Positions 53,306 to 62,884 of a DNA stretch of 64,000 nt are shown here, in pieces. Positions within the stretch are counted from its first letter, which is position 1, and the number at the start of each line of letters is the position of its first letter. Both the position numbers and the translations under genes were made by a program. Where the stretch lies: the NCBI RefSeq assembly GCF_900109935.1, contig NZ_FOBV01000008.1, forward strand, positions 1 to 64,000, written 5' to 3'. The notes beneath the pieces are model-generated. The model did not search any database. It worked only from the letters and a program-made list of their open reading frames with translations, and had not been told where the DNA came from. This DNA comes from Chryseobacterium taichungense. GTDB lineage: Bacteria; Bacteroidota; Bacteroidia; Flavobacteriales; Weeksellaceae.

Positions 53306-54397
53306 TTATACGTTGAATCTGAAGTGCATGATGTCGCCATCTTTTACAACATATTCCTTGCCTTCTACGGAAAGCTTTCCGGCTTCTTTTACTTTCGCTT
53401 CGGAACCGTAATTAACATAATCATCGTACTTGATCACTTCTGCACGGATGAAACCTTTCTCAAAGTCGGTGTGAATAACTCCGGCAGCCTGCGGGGCAGT
53501 CCAACCCTGTCCGATCGTCCAGGCTCTTACTTCCTTCACCCCTGCTGTAAAATACGTTTGAAGCTTCAACAAATCATATGCTTTTCTGATCAGACGGTTT
53601 ACACCCGGTTCAGTAAGTCCCAATTCCTCAAGGAAAATTTCTCTTTCCTCATAGGTTTCCAGTTCATTGATATCTGCTTCGATCTGAGCGGCCAATACTA
53701 CAACTTCAGCACCTTCATTTTTTGCCATTTCCTCGATCTTACCGATCCACTCGTTCCCGTTTTTAATGGAGTTTTCATCCACATTACAAACATAAAGAAC
53801 CGGCTTATTCGTCAAGAGCTGAACTTCTCCTATAATAGATTTTGTAAAATCATCCGTTGCAAACTCTCTGGCATTTTTCCCGTCTTCCAGGAATTTCTGA
53901 AGACTCTGAAGCGTTTCATACGTCAGGATATCTTCCTTTTTCCCGGATTTGATGAATTTTTTCGCTTTTTCAACAGCCTTTCCTACTGTTTCAAGGTCTT
54001 TCAGCTGAAGCTCGATATCGATAATTTCTTTATCTCTCAATGGATCTACAGAACCTTCTACGTGTACGATGTTTCCGTTATCAAAACATCTCAAAACATG
54101 GATGATCGCCTCACACTCGCGGATGTTGGCCAGGAACTGGTTTCCAAGACCTTCTCCTTTGCTTGCGCCTTTTACAAGACCTGCAATATCTACAATCTCT
54201 ACAACCGCCGGCAAAACTCTTTCCGGTTTTACTATTTTTTCCAGTTCAAACAATCTGTGGTCCGGTACTGAAACTGTTCCCAGATTGGGTTCGATGGTAC
54301 AGAAAGGATAGTTGGCCGACTGTGCTTTTGCGTTGCTCAGGCAGTTAAAAAGAGTTGATTTACCTACATTCGGTAAGCCTACGATTCCACATTTCAT
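53306..54397 (-). CDS. ychF: Redox-responsive ATPase YchF (Obg-HflX superfamily)
   Basis: 363 residues. P-loop GLPNVGKSTLFNCLSNAKAQ near 7-26; IVDIAGLVKGASKGEGLGNQFL near 67 (G3/switch region); a helical coiled insert; then a TGS domain (TYFTAGVKEVRAWTIGQGWTA near 280 on). YchF binds ribosomes and prefers ATP. A -7 element TATCTTTG sits at 54516-54523 (- strand), giving a leader of about 110 nt that carries a scrap of repeat sequence. Confidence 0.96.
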   Translation of the reverse strand: MKCGIVGLPNVGKSTLFNCLSNAKAQSANYPFCTIEPNLGTVSVPDHRLFELEKIVKPERVLPAVVEIVDIAGLVKGASKGEGLGNQFLANIRECEAIIHVLRCFDNGNIVHVEGSVDPLRDKEIIDIELQLKDLETVGKAVEKAKKFIKSGKKEDILTYETLQSLQKFLEDGKNAREFATDDFTKSIIGEVQLLTNKPVLYVCNVDENSIKNGNEWIGKIEEMAKNEGAEVVVLAAQIEADINELETYEEREIFLEELGLTEPGVNRLIRKAYDLLKLQTYFTAGVKEVRAWTIGQGWTAPQAAGVIHTDFEKGFIRAEVIKYDDYVNYGSEAKVKEAGKLSVEGKEYVVKDGDIMHFRFNV

Positions 54398-54515
54398 AAC
54401 GTAAGATTCAAAGTTTAATGTTTAAAATTCAAGGTTTGGCGTTTAGCGTGTAAGATTATATTATACTGAATAATTAACTTAAACCCGAAACCACCATGTT
54501 TGAATTATGAGTGTG

Positions 54516-54523
54516 CAAAGATA
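54516..54523 (-). promoter_or_regulatory. -7 element for ychF
   Basis: TATCTTTG on the - strand, 118 bases upstream of the start codon; the -33 position is not clear. Confidence 0.45.
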
Positions 54524-54549
54524 GTGATTTTACACAGAGTTTCATAATA

Positions 54550-54582
54550 AAAAAATCTGCCAGTAGTCTGACAGATTTTTTA
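54550..54582. terminator. Terminator after the ferritin gene
   Basis: AAAAATCTG-c-CAG / CTG-a-CAGATTTTT hairpin with one mismatch and flanking A/T tracts. Confidence 0.8.
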
Positions 54583-54608
54583 ATAATTTAGTTCACCAAA
54601 AGGCTTTT

Positions 54609-55160
54609 TTATGGATTGTCACCCGTTGCTTCCTGTGCGAGAGGAACATCATTCGGTGCCTTTTCCAATGTTTTATCTAAAGTAAATAACGACTCGTCTG
54701 TTGCTCTGTCACCACCGGCAATCTTCAGTTTGTCCATCAGGTTCATCGCAAGGGTTTCTTCTTCGATCTGTTCCTGAACGAACCACTGCATGAAATTCCA
54801 GGTTGCCCAGTCTTTTTCCTGCAATGCCAGGTCTACCAGCCTGTAAATCGAGGTCGTATTGTCAACTTCATGTTTGAAAACACCTTCGAAACAAGCAGTT
54901 AAAGATTCCGGATCAGCCGGTGGCGCCTGTATGGCTTCCACTTTTGGTTTACCGCCTCTGTTCAGAACGTATTCCATAAATTTGATTGAATGATTTCTTT
55001 CTTCCTGGGCATGTCTGTACAAAAAGTTGGCGATTCCCTGATATCCTTTATCATCCGCCCAAATTCCATAAGATAAGAAAACATGTGCAGCGTGGATCTC
55101 TTTGTTCATCTGATCACTAAGCGCTTTTTCCATAGCCTCGGAAAGTCTGTTAGTATTCAT
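54609..55160 (-). CDS. ftnA: Ferritin
   Basis: Iron storage cage. 183 residues. MEKALSDQMNKEIHAAHVFLSYGIW holds the first ferroxidase Glu near 21; YRHAQEERNHSIKFMEYVLNRGG holds the E-x-x-H pair near 54-57. Later Glu residues lie in CFEGVFKHEVDNTTSIYRL and MQWFVQEQIEEETLA, so the ferroxidase centre looks complete. The C-terminus has an extra 20 residues rich in Pro, Asn and Thr (KAPNDVPLAQEATGDNP). Confidence 0.95.
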   Translation of the reverse strand: MNTNRLSEAMEKALSDQMNKEIHAAHVFLSYGIWADDKGYQGIANFLYRHAQEERNHSIKFMEYVLNRGGKPKVEAIQAPPADPESLTACFEGVFKHEVDNTTSIYRLVDLALQEKDWATWNFMQWFVQEQIEEETLAMNLMDKLKIAGGDRATDESLFTLDKTLEKAPNDVPLAQEATGDNP

Positions 55161-55381
55161 AATTCATATTTTTTAGTGATTATGTATGAACAGGATGCAA
55201 AAATGGTTCCGAGAAGATTTGATCAGCTATTATTCAACATGTGGTATTTATAACAGTCTGAAATACTTAGTTTTATAAATATAATTTATAGTTATTCTAA
55301 ACTTCTATCCTTTTAAACGGCAGTTTTCATCAGAAATGCTTTTCAATTTTTTAGAAGCTGTTCCCGCTTTCCGCACTCGCT

Positions 55382-55436
55382 ATTTTATTAGTTTGGGCTG
55401 CGGCGGCTTCGCCGCCGAAGCCCAAACTAATAAAAT
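55382..55436. repeat. 26-bp near-perfect hairpin with TTC loop
   Basis: Arms 55382-55407 and 55411-55436 pair with one mismatch around TTC. The core is GCGGCGGC / GCCGCCGA, and outer arms read TTAGTTTGGGCT. It sits within the frame TTCCCGCTTTCCG ... CAATCGGGGCTA (55359-55468), shared with 26811-26911. Confidence 0.9.
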
Positions 55437-55566
55437 GAGCTCAAACAAATGCTTCAATCGGGGCTAGGCTGACAGTCTTTCATTCACCCAATCAACAAAA
55501 TTATAATCTTTGGCTCTTATCATTTACAATTGACTATTGATTTGCGAAGCAAAAATTACTTTTATA

Positions 55567-55620
55567 AACCACCCCGTCTCCTCCCGATGGTCGGATCCAC
55601 CCCTCCAAAGGAGGGGAATT
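55567..55620. repeat. Copy of the ACCACCCCGTC repeat family
   Basis: Reads AACCACCCCGTC ... CACCCCTCCAAAGGAGGGGAA, as in the copies at 22.0-22.5 kb and 26962-27018, with a different middle (TCCTCCCGATGGTCGGATC). No gene is seen between 55161 and 55658. Confidence 0.8.
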
Positions 55621-55658
55621 TCTTACCGTTAAGCTACTGGGAGTGAAAAATTTCCTAT

Positions 55659-56432
55659 TTAGATCGTAGGTAAAGCACCGCCGTCAACTGAGTAATTAAC
55701 CCCTGTGATGTATTTGGCTTCAGGAGATGCGAGGAATCCGACAAGATTTGCAACTTCTTCAGGTTCTGCCATTCTTCCCAGCGGAACGTTCAGTTTTTCC
55801 ATAACGGATTTATAAGCTTCTTCTGCTGTAACAGAGGATGACTTCGCCATATTTTCAATGAATTCCAACATAAGAGGGGTTTCCACCAAGCCGGGTGAAA
55901 CTACATTCACGCGTATTCCATGCTTAGCGACTTCATTGGCCAATGCTTTGCTGTAAGCGTTCAATGCTGCTTTTGCAGAAGAATACGACATCGTCATCTC
56001 CCAGATTGGCAGTTTTGCAGCCCCTGTAGAAATATTGATCACCACCCCGCTTTTTTGTTCGATCATTGTTGGCAATAAGGCCTTGTTAATACGAACAACC
56101 GACATGAAATTGAGCTGCCAGTCATTATTCCAGTCTTCATCCGAAAGAGTACTGAAGCCACCGCCCGGACTTAAATTAGCGCCTGCATTGTTAATGATAA
56201 TATCGATTCTTCCATATTTCTCCAAAATTTCTTTGGCAATCACTTCCGCACTCTCAGGCTGGAAAAAATCTGACGAAATGAAATGCTGTCCATTTGTATT
56301 TTCAGCCGGAGCAGTTCGGGCCGTAATGATTACCTGTGCTCCTGCATTGCTTAATGTATCGGCGATCGCTTTACCGATGCCTTTTGTTCCGCCTGTTACC
56401 AGGGCAACCTGTCCTTTTAATGAATTGTTCAT
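55659..56432 (-). CDS. Short-chain dehydrogenase/reductase under HxlR control
   Basis: 257 residues. TGGTKGIGKAIADTLSNAGA near 14-33, NNAG near 85 and catalytic INISTGAAKLP...MSYSSAKAALNAYS (Ser/Tyr/Lys near 138-160) make a classical SDR. The C-terminal GVNYSVDGGALPTI is typical of 250-residue members. Divergent from an HxlR regulator gene 113 bases away, which probably represses or activates it in response to an electrophile or aldehyde. Confidence 0.92.
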   Translation of the reverse strand: MNNSLKGQVALVTGGTKGIGKAIADTLSNAGAQVIITARTAPAENTNGQHFISSDFFQPESAEVIAKEILEKYGRIDIIINNAGANLSPGGGFSTLSDEDWNNDWQLNFMSVVRINKALLPTMIEQKSGVVINISTGAAKLPIWEMTMSYSSAKAALNAYSKALANEVAKHGIRVNVVSPGLVETPLMLEFIENMAKSSSVTAEEAYKSVMEKLNVPLGRMAEPEEVANLVGFLASPEAKYITGVNYSVDGGALPTI

Positions 56433-56451
56433 AATTTTTCTTTTAAATCTG

Positions 56452-56482
56452 TTGCAAAGAAAACTACAATACTTTACTTTTG
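56452..56482 (+). promoter_or_regulatory. hxlR promoter
   Basis: TTG at 56452-56454, a 20-base spacer, TACTTTTG at 56475-56482. The following GTAGTTACACCAATGTATAG segment has partial dyad words (GTAGTTAC / GTATAGTAATAAC) and could be an operator. Confidence 0.55.
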
Positions 56483-56545
56483 CAAGTAGTTACACCAATG
56501 TATAGTAATAACACGAAGTAAAGGATTGAAGTAAATCAATACGTT

Positions 56546-56872
56546 ATGAACAAAAAAAATGTACAGCCTGTTGCAGAAAAATGTGCACTGCAGGAAATTT
56601 TAGGGGTTATCGGAGGAAAATGGTCAATGTCCATCATCTATGCTTTGTTTACGGGGAAGAAGCGTTTCAGTGAATTAGAACGCCTTATCCCAAATATCAG
56701 CACGCGAATGCTGGTGAAAGAGCTGAAGAATATGGAAGCCAATGGTATTGTAGTGAGAGAAGTTTTTGCAACCGTTCCGCCAACTGTTGAGTATACACTG
56801 ACGGTAAAGGGTGAAAAACTAGAACCTATTATTAACGAACTGCATAAATGGGGCGTTGAATACGTGATCTGA
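56546..56872 (+). CDS. HxlR-family winged-helix regulator
   Basis: 108 residues. The fold starts CALQEILGVIGGKWSMSIIYAL, with a conserved Cys at 13 that many family members use to sense aldehydes or oxidants. FSELERLIPNISTRMLVKEL forms the recognition helix; VPPTVEYTLTVKGEKL is the wing. Divergent from the SDR gene, the typical arrangement for a local regulator. It may also control itself. Confidence 0.93.
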   Translation: MNKKNVQPVAEKCALQEILGVIGGKWSMSIIYALFTGKKRFSELERLIPNISTRMLVKELKNMEANGIVVREVFATVPPTVEYTLTVKGEKLEPIINELHKWGVEYVI

Positions 56873-56889
56873 TCATTCAGAAAATAATC

Positions 56890-57225
56890 CTTTTTTTCTC
56901 GCACAAATTTATCTGATGATGGCGTTACAATGCTGTCATTCTGAATGAAATGCAATGAAATGAAGAATCTCTTTCTTCCACAAATTTCTCATATGGCCGC
57001 AGATGATTATTTTGTAGCTCTGTTATTCCGAATGAAATGCAGCGAAATGAAGAATTTTTTTTTCTCACGCAGATTTATCAGATGGCAGCAGATGATTATC
57101 TTGAGCTCTGTCATTCTGAATGGAATGAAGTGAAATGAAGAATCTCTTTCTCCCACAAATTTCTTAAATACTGCGGATGATTGTGTTGTAGCTCTGTCAT
57201 TTTGAACGGAATGCAGAATCTCTTA
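56890..57225. repeat. Tandem repeat of about 87 bp, nearly four copies
   Basis: Units start GAATGAAATGCAATG (56943), GAATGAAATGCAGCG (57030), GAATGGAATGAAGTG (57118) and GAACGGAATGCAGAA (57204), with a partial unit before. Each continues through AAGAATCTCTTTCT, a CACAAATTTCTCA word, GCAGATGATTAT and GCTCTGTCATT. The frames through it are shadows. No gene between 56873 and 57323. Confidence 0.88.
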
Positions 57226-57323
57226 AAATTGATTTCAAGAGACTCTTCGTTCCTTAGAAATTAAAGGTAGATGCAGTCAATAACAAAATCAAATATTTTG
57301 ATTGATGAGTCTGCCCGCCTTAA

Positions 57324-58919
57324 TTACTTTACCTTTTTTGCCATATAATCGCTTTCATTTCCGAGCCGGTCGATGGCTTTAATGGCAACCGCATTGAGAA
57401 CCCTTCCGTTTTTAGATTTCGGAATTTCCTTTGAAAGCTGATCCAGTGTCAGGATTTCTGTTTCCCAGGTACCGTTGTACTGTGTAAAAAGTACCCACTG
57501 GAAAACTTCCTTTATGTTTCTTGTACTCCAGCTTACCTGTGCAAAACTTCCGTTATCATTGATGAACAAAGTCGGAGTCTGGAGAGGAACAGCCTTTAAC
57601 CAAGGTGATTTTGGAACTAAAGCTTTTTCTTTATAAGGACCGTTCTTTAACCCCGGAAGCATGCCCGCATTCCTGGTCAGTCCGGCAATACTCCAGTGGA
57701 TTTCCCCGGCATCATTACCCAGCACCTGCCTTGAAATATCGATCTGGTTCCTGATCTCTGCAGGACGGTCCGAAGATTTTATTTCTACCGTATTCAATCC
57801 CGGCCACAAATGACGGTTTAAGGTATTTTCTGATTTCCACCATCTTAAGAGCGCTTCAAAAGGCTGCCCCTTGGATTCTACAGGCCAGTACAGTTGTGGA
57901 GAGAAATAGTCTACCCAGCCTTTGTTCAACCATAATTTGGCATCAGCGTATAGCTCATCATACTGGGAAGAGCCGACAACGCCTTCCGGATAGCCCGGCT
58001 TCCAGATCCCGAACGGACTGATTCCGAATCGCACATAATTTTTCTCGGCATGAATTTCTTTGTAGATTCTTTCCACAAATTTATTCACATTATCCCTTCT
58101 CCAGTCGGCCCTGGAAAGCGTTCCTCCGTTTCTCAGGTATTCATTCCATGAAGCATTGTCAGGGAAATCGGCACCCCGGTTATAGGTGGCATACGGATAG
58201 AAATAGTCATCAAAATGTACCGCATCAATATCATAGCGCGTAACAATATCTTTTACCACATTAGAAACGTGTCCCTGTGTTTTGGGATTTGCGGGATCAA
58301 ACCAATACATTCCGTTCTTTAATCTGATCACCATATCCGACAGCTTATTCACCATCGACAGACCGTTTGGTGAGCCTCCGTTGGAATGGTGCGCACGGTA
58401 CGGATTCAGCCATACATGAAGCTCCAGTCCTCTTTTGTGGGCTTCGTCGATCCAGAACTGCAGAGGATCATAATTGGGATAGGGAGCCAATCCGGTCTGG
58501 CCTGTAAGGAAATACGACCACGGTTCAATATTGCTTGTATATAAGGCATCAGCAGAAGGCCGCACCTGGAAGATCACGGCATTGAAATTATTGTCTTTCA
58601 GCATATCGAGCATACTGATCGCTTCGGCTTTCTGCTGGTCTACGGATAGGTTGTTTCTCGAAGGCCAGTTGATGTTGGCCACACTGGCAATCCAGGCTCC
58701 ACGAAATTCTCTTTTGATGTCAGGAAGTACCGTTCTGAATGTCTCATCGGGAGGAATTGCAGCTTCCGGTTTCGGACCTGAAGGCGGAGTATTGTTTTTA
58801 GTGTTTGAAGGAGTTTTTGTTGGGGTGGAAGCTTTTACTGCATTATTTTGGGTCGAACAAGACACCATTGATGTAAAAAATCCTGATAATATGATTAGTT
58901 TTAAGTAATTTATTCTCAT
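57324..58919 (-). CDS. Family-10-like glycosylhydrolase lipoprotein (GHL10/DUF187)
   Basis: 531 residues. Lipoprotein signal peptide with SMVSC (Cys 21), then a Thr/Pro-rich linker to about 65. The TIM-barrel domain starts EFRGAWIASVANINWPSR and holds FNAVIFQVRPSADALY near 115, LELHVWLNPYRAHHSNG near 165, YDIDAVHFDDYFYPYATY near 235, VRFGISPFGIW near 310 and WVDYFSPQLYWP near 345. The tail from about 445 is fibronectin-like. Family members such as YngK act on bacterial cell-wall or surface glycans; the substrate here is unknown. Confidence 0.88.
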   Translation of the reverse strand: MRINYLKLIILSGFFTSMVSCSTQNNAVKASTPTKTPSNTKNNTPPSGPKPEAAIPPDETFRTVLPDIKREFRGAWIASVANINWPSRNNLSVDQQKAEAISMLDMLKDNNFNAVIFQVRPSADALYTSNIEPWSYFLTGQTGLAPYPNYDPLQFWIDEAHKRGLELHVWLNPYRAHHSNGGSPNGLSMVNKLSDMVIRLKNGMYWFDPANPKTQGHVSNVVKDIVTRYDIDAVHFDDYFYPYATYNRGADFPDNASWNEYLRNGGTLSRADWRRDNVNKFVERIYKEIHAEKNYVRFGISPFGIWKPGYPEGVVGSSQYDELYADAKLWLNKGWVDYFSPQLYWPVESKGQPFEALLRWWKSENTLNRHLWPGLNTVEIKSSDRPAEIRNQIDISRQVLGNDAGEIHWSIAGLTRNAGMLPGLKNGPYKEKALVPKSPWLKAVPLQTPTLFINDNGSFAQVSWSTRNIKEVFQWVLFTQYNGTWETEILTLDQLSKEIPKSKNGRVLNAVAIKAIDRLGNESDYMAKKVK

Positions 58920-58984
58920 ATCTGCAAAACTACATTAATTTATTTTGTTGATTTAAATTACAATAATAAAATGAAACAATTATT

Positions 58985-60612
58985 GTTTTTAACGCTAAGG
59001 TCGCTAAGATTTTTTTAACTACTAGCTGTTTTTAAGTTCGCTAAGGCGTTCTACTCAGCGAAAACCGCGAAGGATTTCTAAAAGAAATTAAGTTTTATTC
59101 TCACGCTGATTTCACGGATGACGCAGATCTCATTGGGTAAACTATTTTAAGTTTTCACATATTTGTATGCTGAAAAGCTTTATTTTTATTATGAGATTGT
59201 CATGCTGGAAGCATCTCGATACTGCAATATTTTTAAAACGCTAAGACACGCTAAGAGTTTTTGAATACTAACTGTTTTTAAGTTCGCAAAGGCATTCTAC
59301 TTAAAAAAGAGCGCGAAGAATCTGTTTTTTTTAATCGCAAAGATAGACGAAGGCTTTTTTTGAATACCAAATGCTTTTAAGATAAACTAAGCCGCTTCGC
59401 TTAGCATCGTAAAACAAGGAAATATTGTTGACAGTTTATTGTTTTAGTGCAAGGAGCATAAGATGTTTTAAATACTAACTATTTTTAAGCTCGCAATGCG
59501 TTCTAATTATCGAAGACCGCGAAGGTTTATTTGTTCGCTTAGCATTGTAAAAACAACGAGATAATAAAAACCTGTATTACTTTAATAAATGAAATGTCTT
59601 TGTTTACCTTGAAATAGGTAGCATCCTATACAAAAGCCTTTGTATTGCTTTGCGGTTGAATAAGAAGTTCCGGAAATTCAGCGTTTAGTGTATGATGAAA
59701 GTGAAATCCTTCGGGAAGAAGTTTAGAATTTAACTCCCGCCGATTTTGCGGATGACGCAGACTTTTAAAAGTTGTTTTTTTATGTTTAACTAATTTGATT
59801 GTATTATTTAATTGCGAAGATTTAATCGCAAAGGCAGACGAAGGCTTTTTTTGACTACCAACTGCTTTAAGATAAACGAAGCCGCTTCGCTTAGCATCGT
59901 AAAACAAGGAAGTTGTAAAACTTGTATTACTTTAATAAATGAAATGCCATTGTTTACCTTGAAATTAGGTAGCATTCTATACAAAAGCCTTTGTATTGCT
60001 TTGCGATTCAATAAAAAAGTTTCGGAAATTCAGCGTTTGGTGTATGATAAAAGTGAAAATCCTTCGGGAAGAAGTTTAGAATTTAACTCCCGCTGATTTT
60101 TCAGATGACGCAGATTTTTAAAAGTTGTTTTTTATATTTAACTAATTTGATTGTTATTATTTAATTGCAAAAATTTAATAGCAAAGGCAGACGAAGACTT
60201 TTTTTGGCTACCAACTGCTTTTAAGATAAACGAAGCCGCTTCGCTTAGCATCGTAAAACAAGGAAATATTGTTAACGGTTTATTGTTCTAGCACAAGGAG
60301 CACAAAGATTTTTTAAATACTAACGGTTTTTAAGCTCGCTAAGGCGTTCTAATTATCGAAGACCGCGAAGGTTTATTTGTTCGCTTAGCATTGTAAAACA
60401 ACGAGATAATAAAAACCTGTATTACTTTAATAAATGAAATGCTTTTGTTCACCTTGAAATAGGCAACATTTATACAAAAAACTTTGTCTTGCTTTGCGAT
60501 TCAATAAAAAAGTTTCGGAAATTCAGCGTTTGGTGTATGATAAAAGTGAAATCCTTCGGGAAGAAGTTTAGAATTTAACTCCCGCTGATTTTGCAGATGA
60601 CGCGGATCTTTT
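58985..60612. repeat. 1.6-kb field of degenerate repeats with a tandem triplication
   Basis: Two shorter degenerate units (about 58985-59100 and 59235-59325) precede three long units starting at 59332, 59823 and 60176. Each long unit runs GCAAAG...AGACGAAG, GCCGCTTCGCTTAGCATCGTAAAAC, TTGTATTACTTTAATAAATG, CAAAAGCCTTTGTATTGC, and TCCTTCGGGAAGAAGTTTAG. The middle unit lacks about 140 bp present in units 1 and 3. Short frames cross it, but stops and indels argue against genes. Confidence 0.85.
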
Positions 60613-60648
60613 TAATTCAGAGGTACTTCTTGGTATTATTTAAACAAA

Positions 60649-60673
60649 AAAGCCCCGATAATTCGGAGCTTTG
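60649..60673 (-). terminator. Terminator after bipA
   Basis: AAAGC-t-CCGA / TCGG-g-GCTTT hairpin with a U tract on the - strand. Confidence 0.8.
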
Positions 60674-60690
60674 TATATATAAAGGGTTGA

Positions 60691-62496
60691 TTACGCTTTC
60701 GCTGATCTTTCCACTTTTTTTCTTTCTTCTTCGGAAAGGATTTTCTTTCTCATACGGATGAAGTTTGGTGTTACCTCGATGGCTTCGTCAGCCTGGATGT
60801 ATTCCATACATTCTTCCAGAGAGAATAAGATTTTTGGTGCTACCCCGGTATCTTTATCTTTACCTGCCGCTCTCATGTTGTTCAGCTGTTTTGCTTCAAC
60901 GATGTTTACGACAAGGTCACCAGGTTTGTTTTGTTCACCAATAATCATTCCTGCATAGATTTCCTCTCCCGGATCTACAAAGAACTTACCTCTGTCCTGA
61001 AGTTTGTTGATGGAATATTCGGTAGCCGGCCCTTGGGTCTTGCTGATCAATACCCCGTTGTTTCTTCCAGGAATAGCGCCTTTGAAAGGCTTGTATTCTG
61101 TAAAACGGTGCGCCATGATCGCTTCACCAGCAGTAGCCGTAAGCATTTGAGAACGTAATCCGATCAATCCTCTTGAAGGAATTTCGAACTCCATGTGCTG
61201 CATTTCTCCTTTGGTTTCCATGATGTGAAGGTCACCTTTTCTCTGCGTTGCAAGGTCAATTACTCTTGATGCATACTCTTCAGGAACGTCAACTACCAAT
61301 GATTCGTAAGGCTCACAGTTTACGCCGTCGATTTCTCTCAGGATTACCTGTGGCTGTCCGATGGTCATTTCATACCCTTCTCTTCTCATTGTTTCAATTA
61401 AAACCGATAAGTGAAGGATCCCTCTACCGAAAACAAGGAATGTGTTGGCATCATCCGTCTGCTGAACTCTTAATGCCAGGTTTTTCTCTAATTCTTTGGT
61501 TAATCTTTCTTTCAGGTGGTTAGAGGTAACATATTTACCGTCTTTCCCGAAGAAAGGGGAATTGTTGATGGAGAACGTCATGTTCAGCGTAGGCTCATCA
61601 ATGGCTGTTCTTTCCAATGGCTCAGGATTTTCAAGGTCTACAAATGAGTCCCCGATCTGGAAAGCATCGAAACCTACTACCGCACAGATATCTCCTGCCT
61701 GTACTTCGGTTACTTTTTTCTTTCCTAATCCTTCAAAAACATATAATTCTTTTACTTTTCCTTTTACAATTTTACCGTCTGCCTGGGCAAGACCGATCCA
61801 CTGGGATTCTTTAAGCTCTCCTCTGGTTACTTTACCGATGGCGATCCTTCCTAAGAAAGAAGAGTAATCAAGCGAAGTGATCTGCATCTGAAGGTTTCCT
61901 TCCGTTACTACCGGTGCCGGAACATACTGCAGGATCCCATCCAATAATGGTAAAATATCTTCAGTCTGCTCTAAAGAAGTATTGAACCAACCTTGTTTAG
62001 AAGATCCGTAGAATGTTGGGAAATCCAACTGTTCTTCCGTTGCATCAAGGTTGAAGAACAGGTCAAATACCTGGTCATGAACCTCATCCGGACGGCAGTT
62101 TGGCTTATCTACTTTGTTGATTACCACCAATGGTCTTAATCCTAATTCCAGTGCTTTCTGAAGTACGAATCTGGTTTGTGGCATTGGCCCTTCGAAGGCA
62201 TCCACCAACAGGATTACCCCGTCTGCCATTTTCAGTACTCTTTCTACCTCTCCCCCGAAGTCGGCGTGACCGGGTGTATCAATTACGTTAATTTTCGTGT
62301 CTTTATAAGTAACAGAAATATTCTTGGATAAGATCGTGATCCCTCTTTCTCTTTCAAGATCGTTGTTATCCATAATTAACTCCCCACTCTCCTGATTTTC
62401 TCTGAAAATATTGGTAGCGTGGATGATCTTGTCAACCAGGGTGGTCTTACCGTGGTCAACGTGTGCGATGATCGCAATATTTCTAATGTTTTGCAT
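60691..62496 (-). CDS. typA: Ribosome-associated translational GTPase BipA/TypA
   Basis: 601 residues, normal length. GTPase motifs: [16 protein letters not shown] near 9-24 (G1), RGITI near 52 (G2), [11 protein letters not shown] near 72 (G3), [12 protein letters not shown] near 126 (G4). EF-G-like beta barrel and domains III/V follow, then the BipA-specific C-terminal domain (ALRVQQ...[17 protein letters not shown]). It acts in ribosome assembly and stress adaptation. A -7 element lies at 62515-62522. Confidence 0.97.
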   Translation of the reverse strand: MQNIRNIAIIAHVDHGKTTLVDKIIHATNIFRENQESGELIMDNNDLERERGITILSKNISVTYKDTKINVIDTPGHADFGGEVERVLKMADGVILLVDAFEGPMPQTRFVLQKALELGLRPLVVINKVDKPNCRPDEVHDQVFDLFFNLDATEEQLDFPTFYGSSKQGWFNTSLEQTEDILPLLDGILQYVPAPVVTEGNLQMQITSLDYSSFLGRIAIGKVTRGELKESQWIGLAQADGKIVKGKVKELYVFEGLGKKKVTEVQAGDICAVVGFDAFQIGDSFVDLENPEPLERTAIDEPTLNMTFSINNSPFFGKDGKYVTSNHLKERLTKELEKNLALRVQQTDDANTFLVFGRGILHLSVLIETMRREGYEMTIGQPQVILREIDGVNCEPYESLVVDVPEEYASRVIDLATQRKGDLHIMETKGEMQHMEFEIPSRGLIGLRSQMLTATAGEAIMAHRFTEYKPFKGAIPGRNNGVLISKTQGPATEYSINKLQDRGKFFVDPGEEIYAGMIIGEQNKPGDLVVNIVEAKQLNNMRAAGKDKDTGVAPKILFSLEECMEYIQADEAIEVTPNFIRMRKKILSEEERKKVERSAKA

Positions 62497-62514
62497 AAAA
62501 GATTTTTACGGGTG

Positions 62515-62522
62515 CAAAAGTA
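62515..62522 (-). promoter_or_regulatory. -7 element for typA
   Basis: TACTTTTG on the - strand, 18 bases before the start codon. No TTG is found at 19 bases upstream. The stretch 62523-62884 is AT-rich with no feature seen. Confidence 0.45.
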
Positions 62523-62884
62523 GTGATTTTTAATGAAATACTCGCTAATAAGTTTTGTTAATTAACAAATTCATAATGAGCTTATTTAACAGAAATCATC
62601 ATAAGACGTGTTTGGGAAACATTCCACTAAACGATTTAAATTAATAGAAAATTACCGATCATCTTTTAAAATGTTATTTCTTTAACCATTATGATGTGTT
62701 TAAAGAGCTATCAAGGATTAAAAAAAGATCTTTGAATACGATTCGTCAATTCGAACTTTAAGTGAAGAAAATGTATCGGGAATTAAATTTGTCCTCAAAT
62801 CACAAACTTCTCGATATGATTTTTTGTAAAAATCTACTCGAAGTGACGAAATGAATAAAATACACAATGGGTTTGGATATATTT

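Noticed and set aside
53324..54271. 315-codon + strand frame rich in Phe and Ser
   Set aside because: Exactly antisense to ychF, which has all GTPase-family motifs; long antisense frames arise from codon bias.
59626..60096. Frames of 67-94 codons on both strands
   Set aside because: They fall in the tandem non-coding repeat field and are broken in the neighbouring units.
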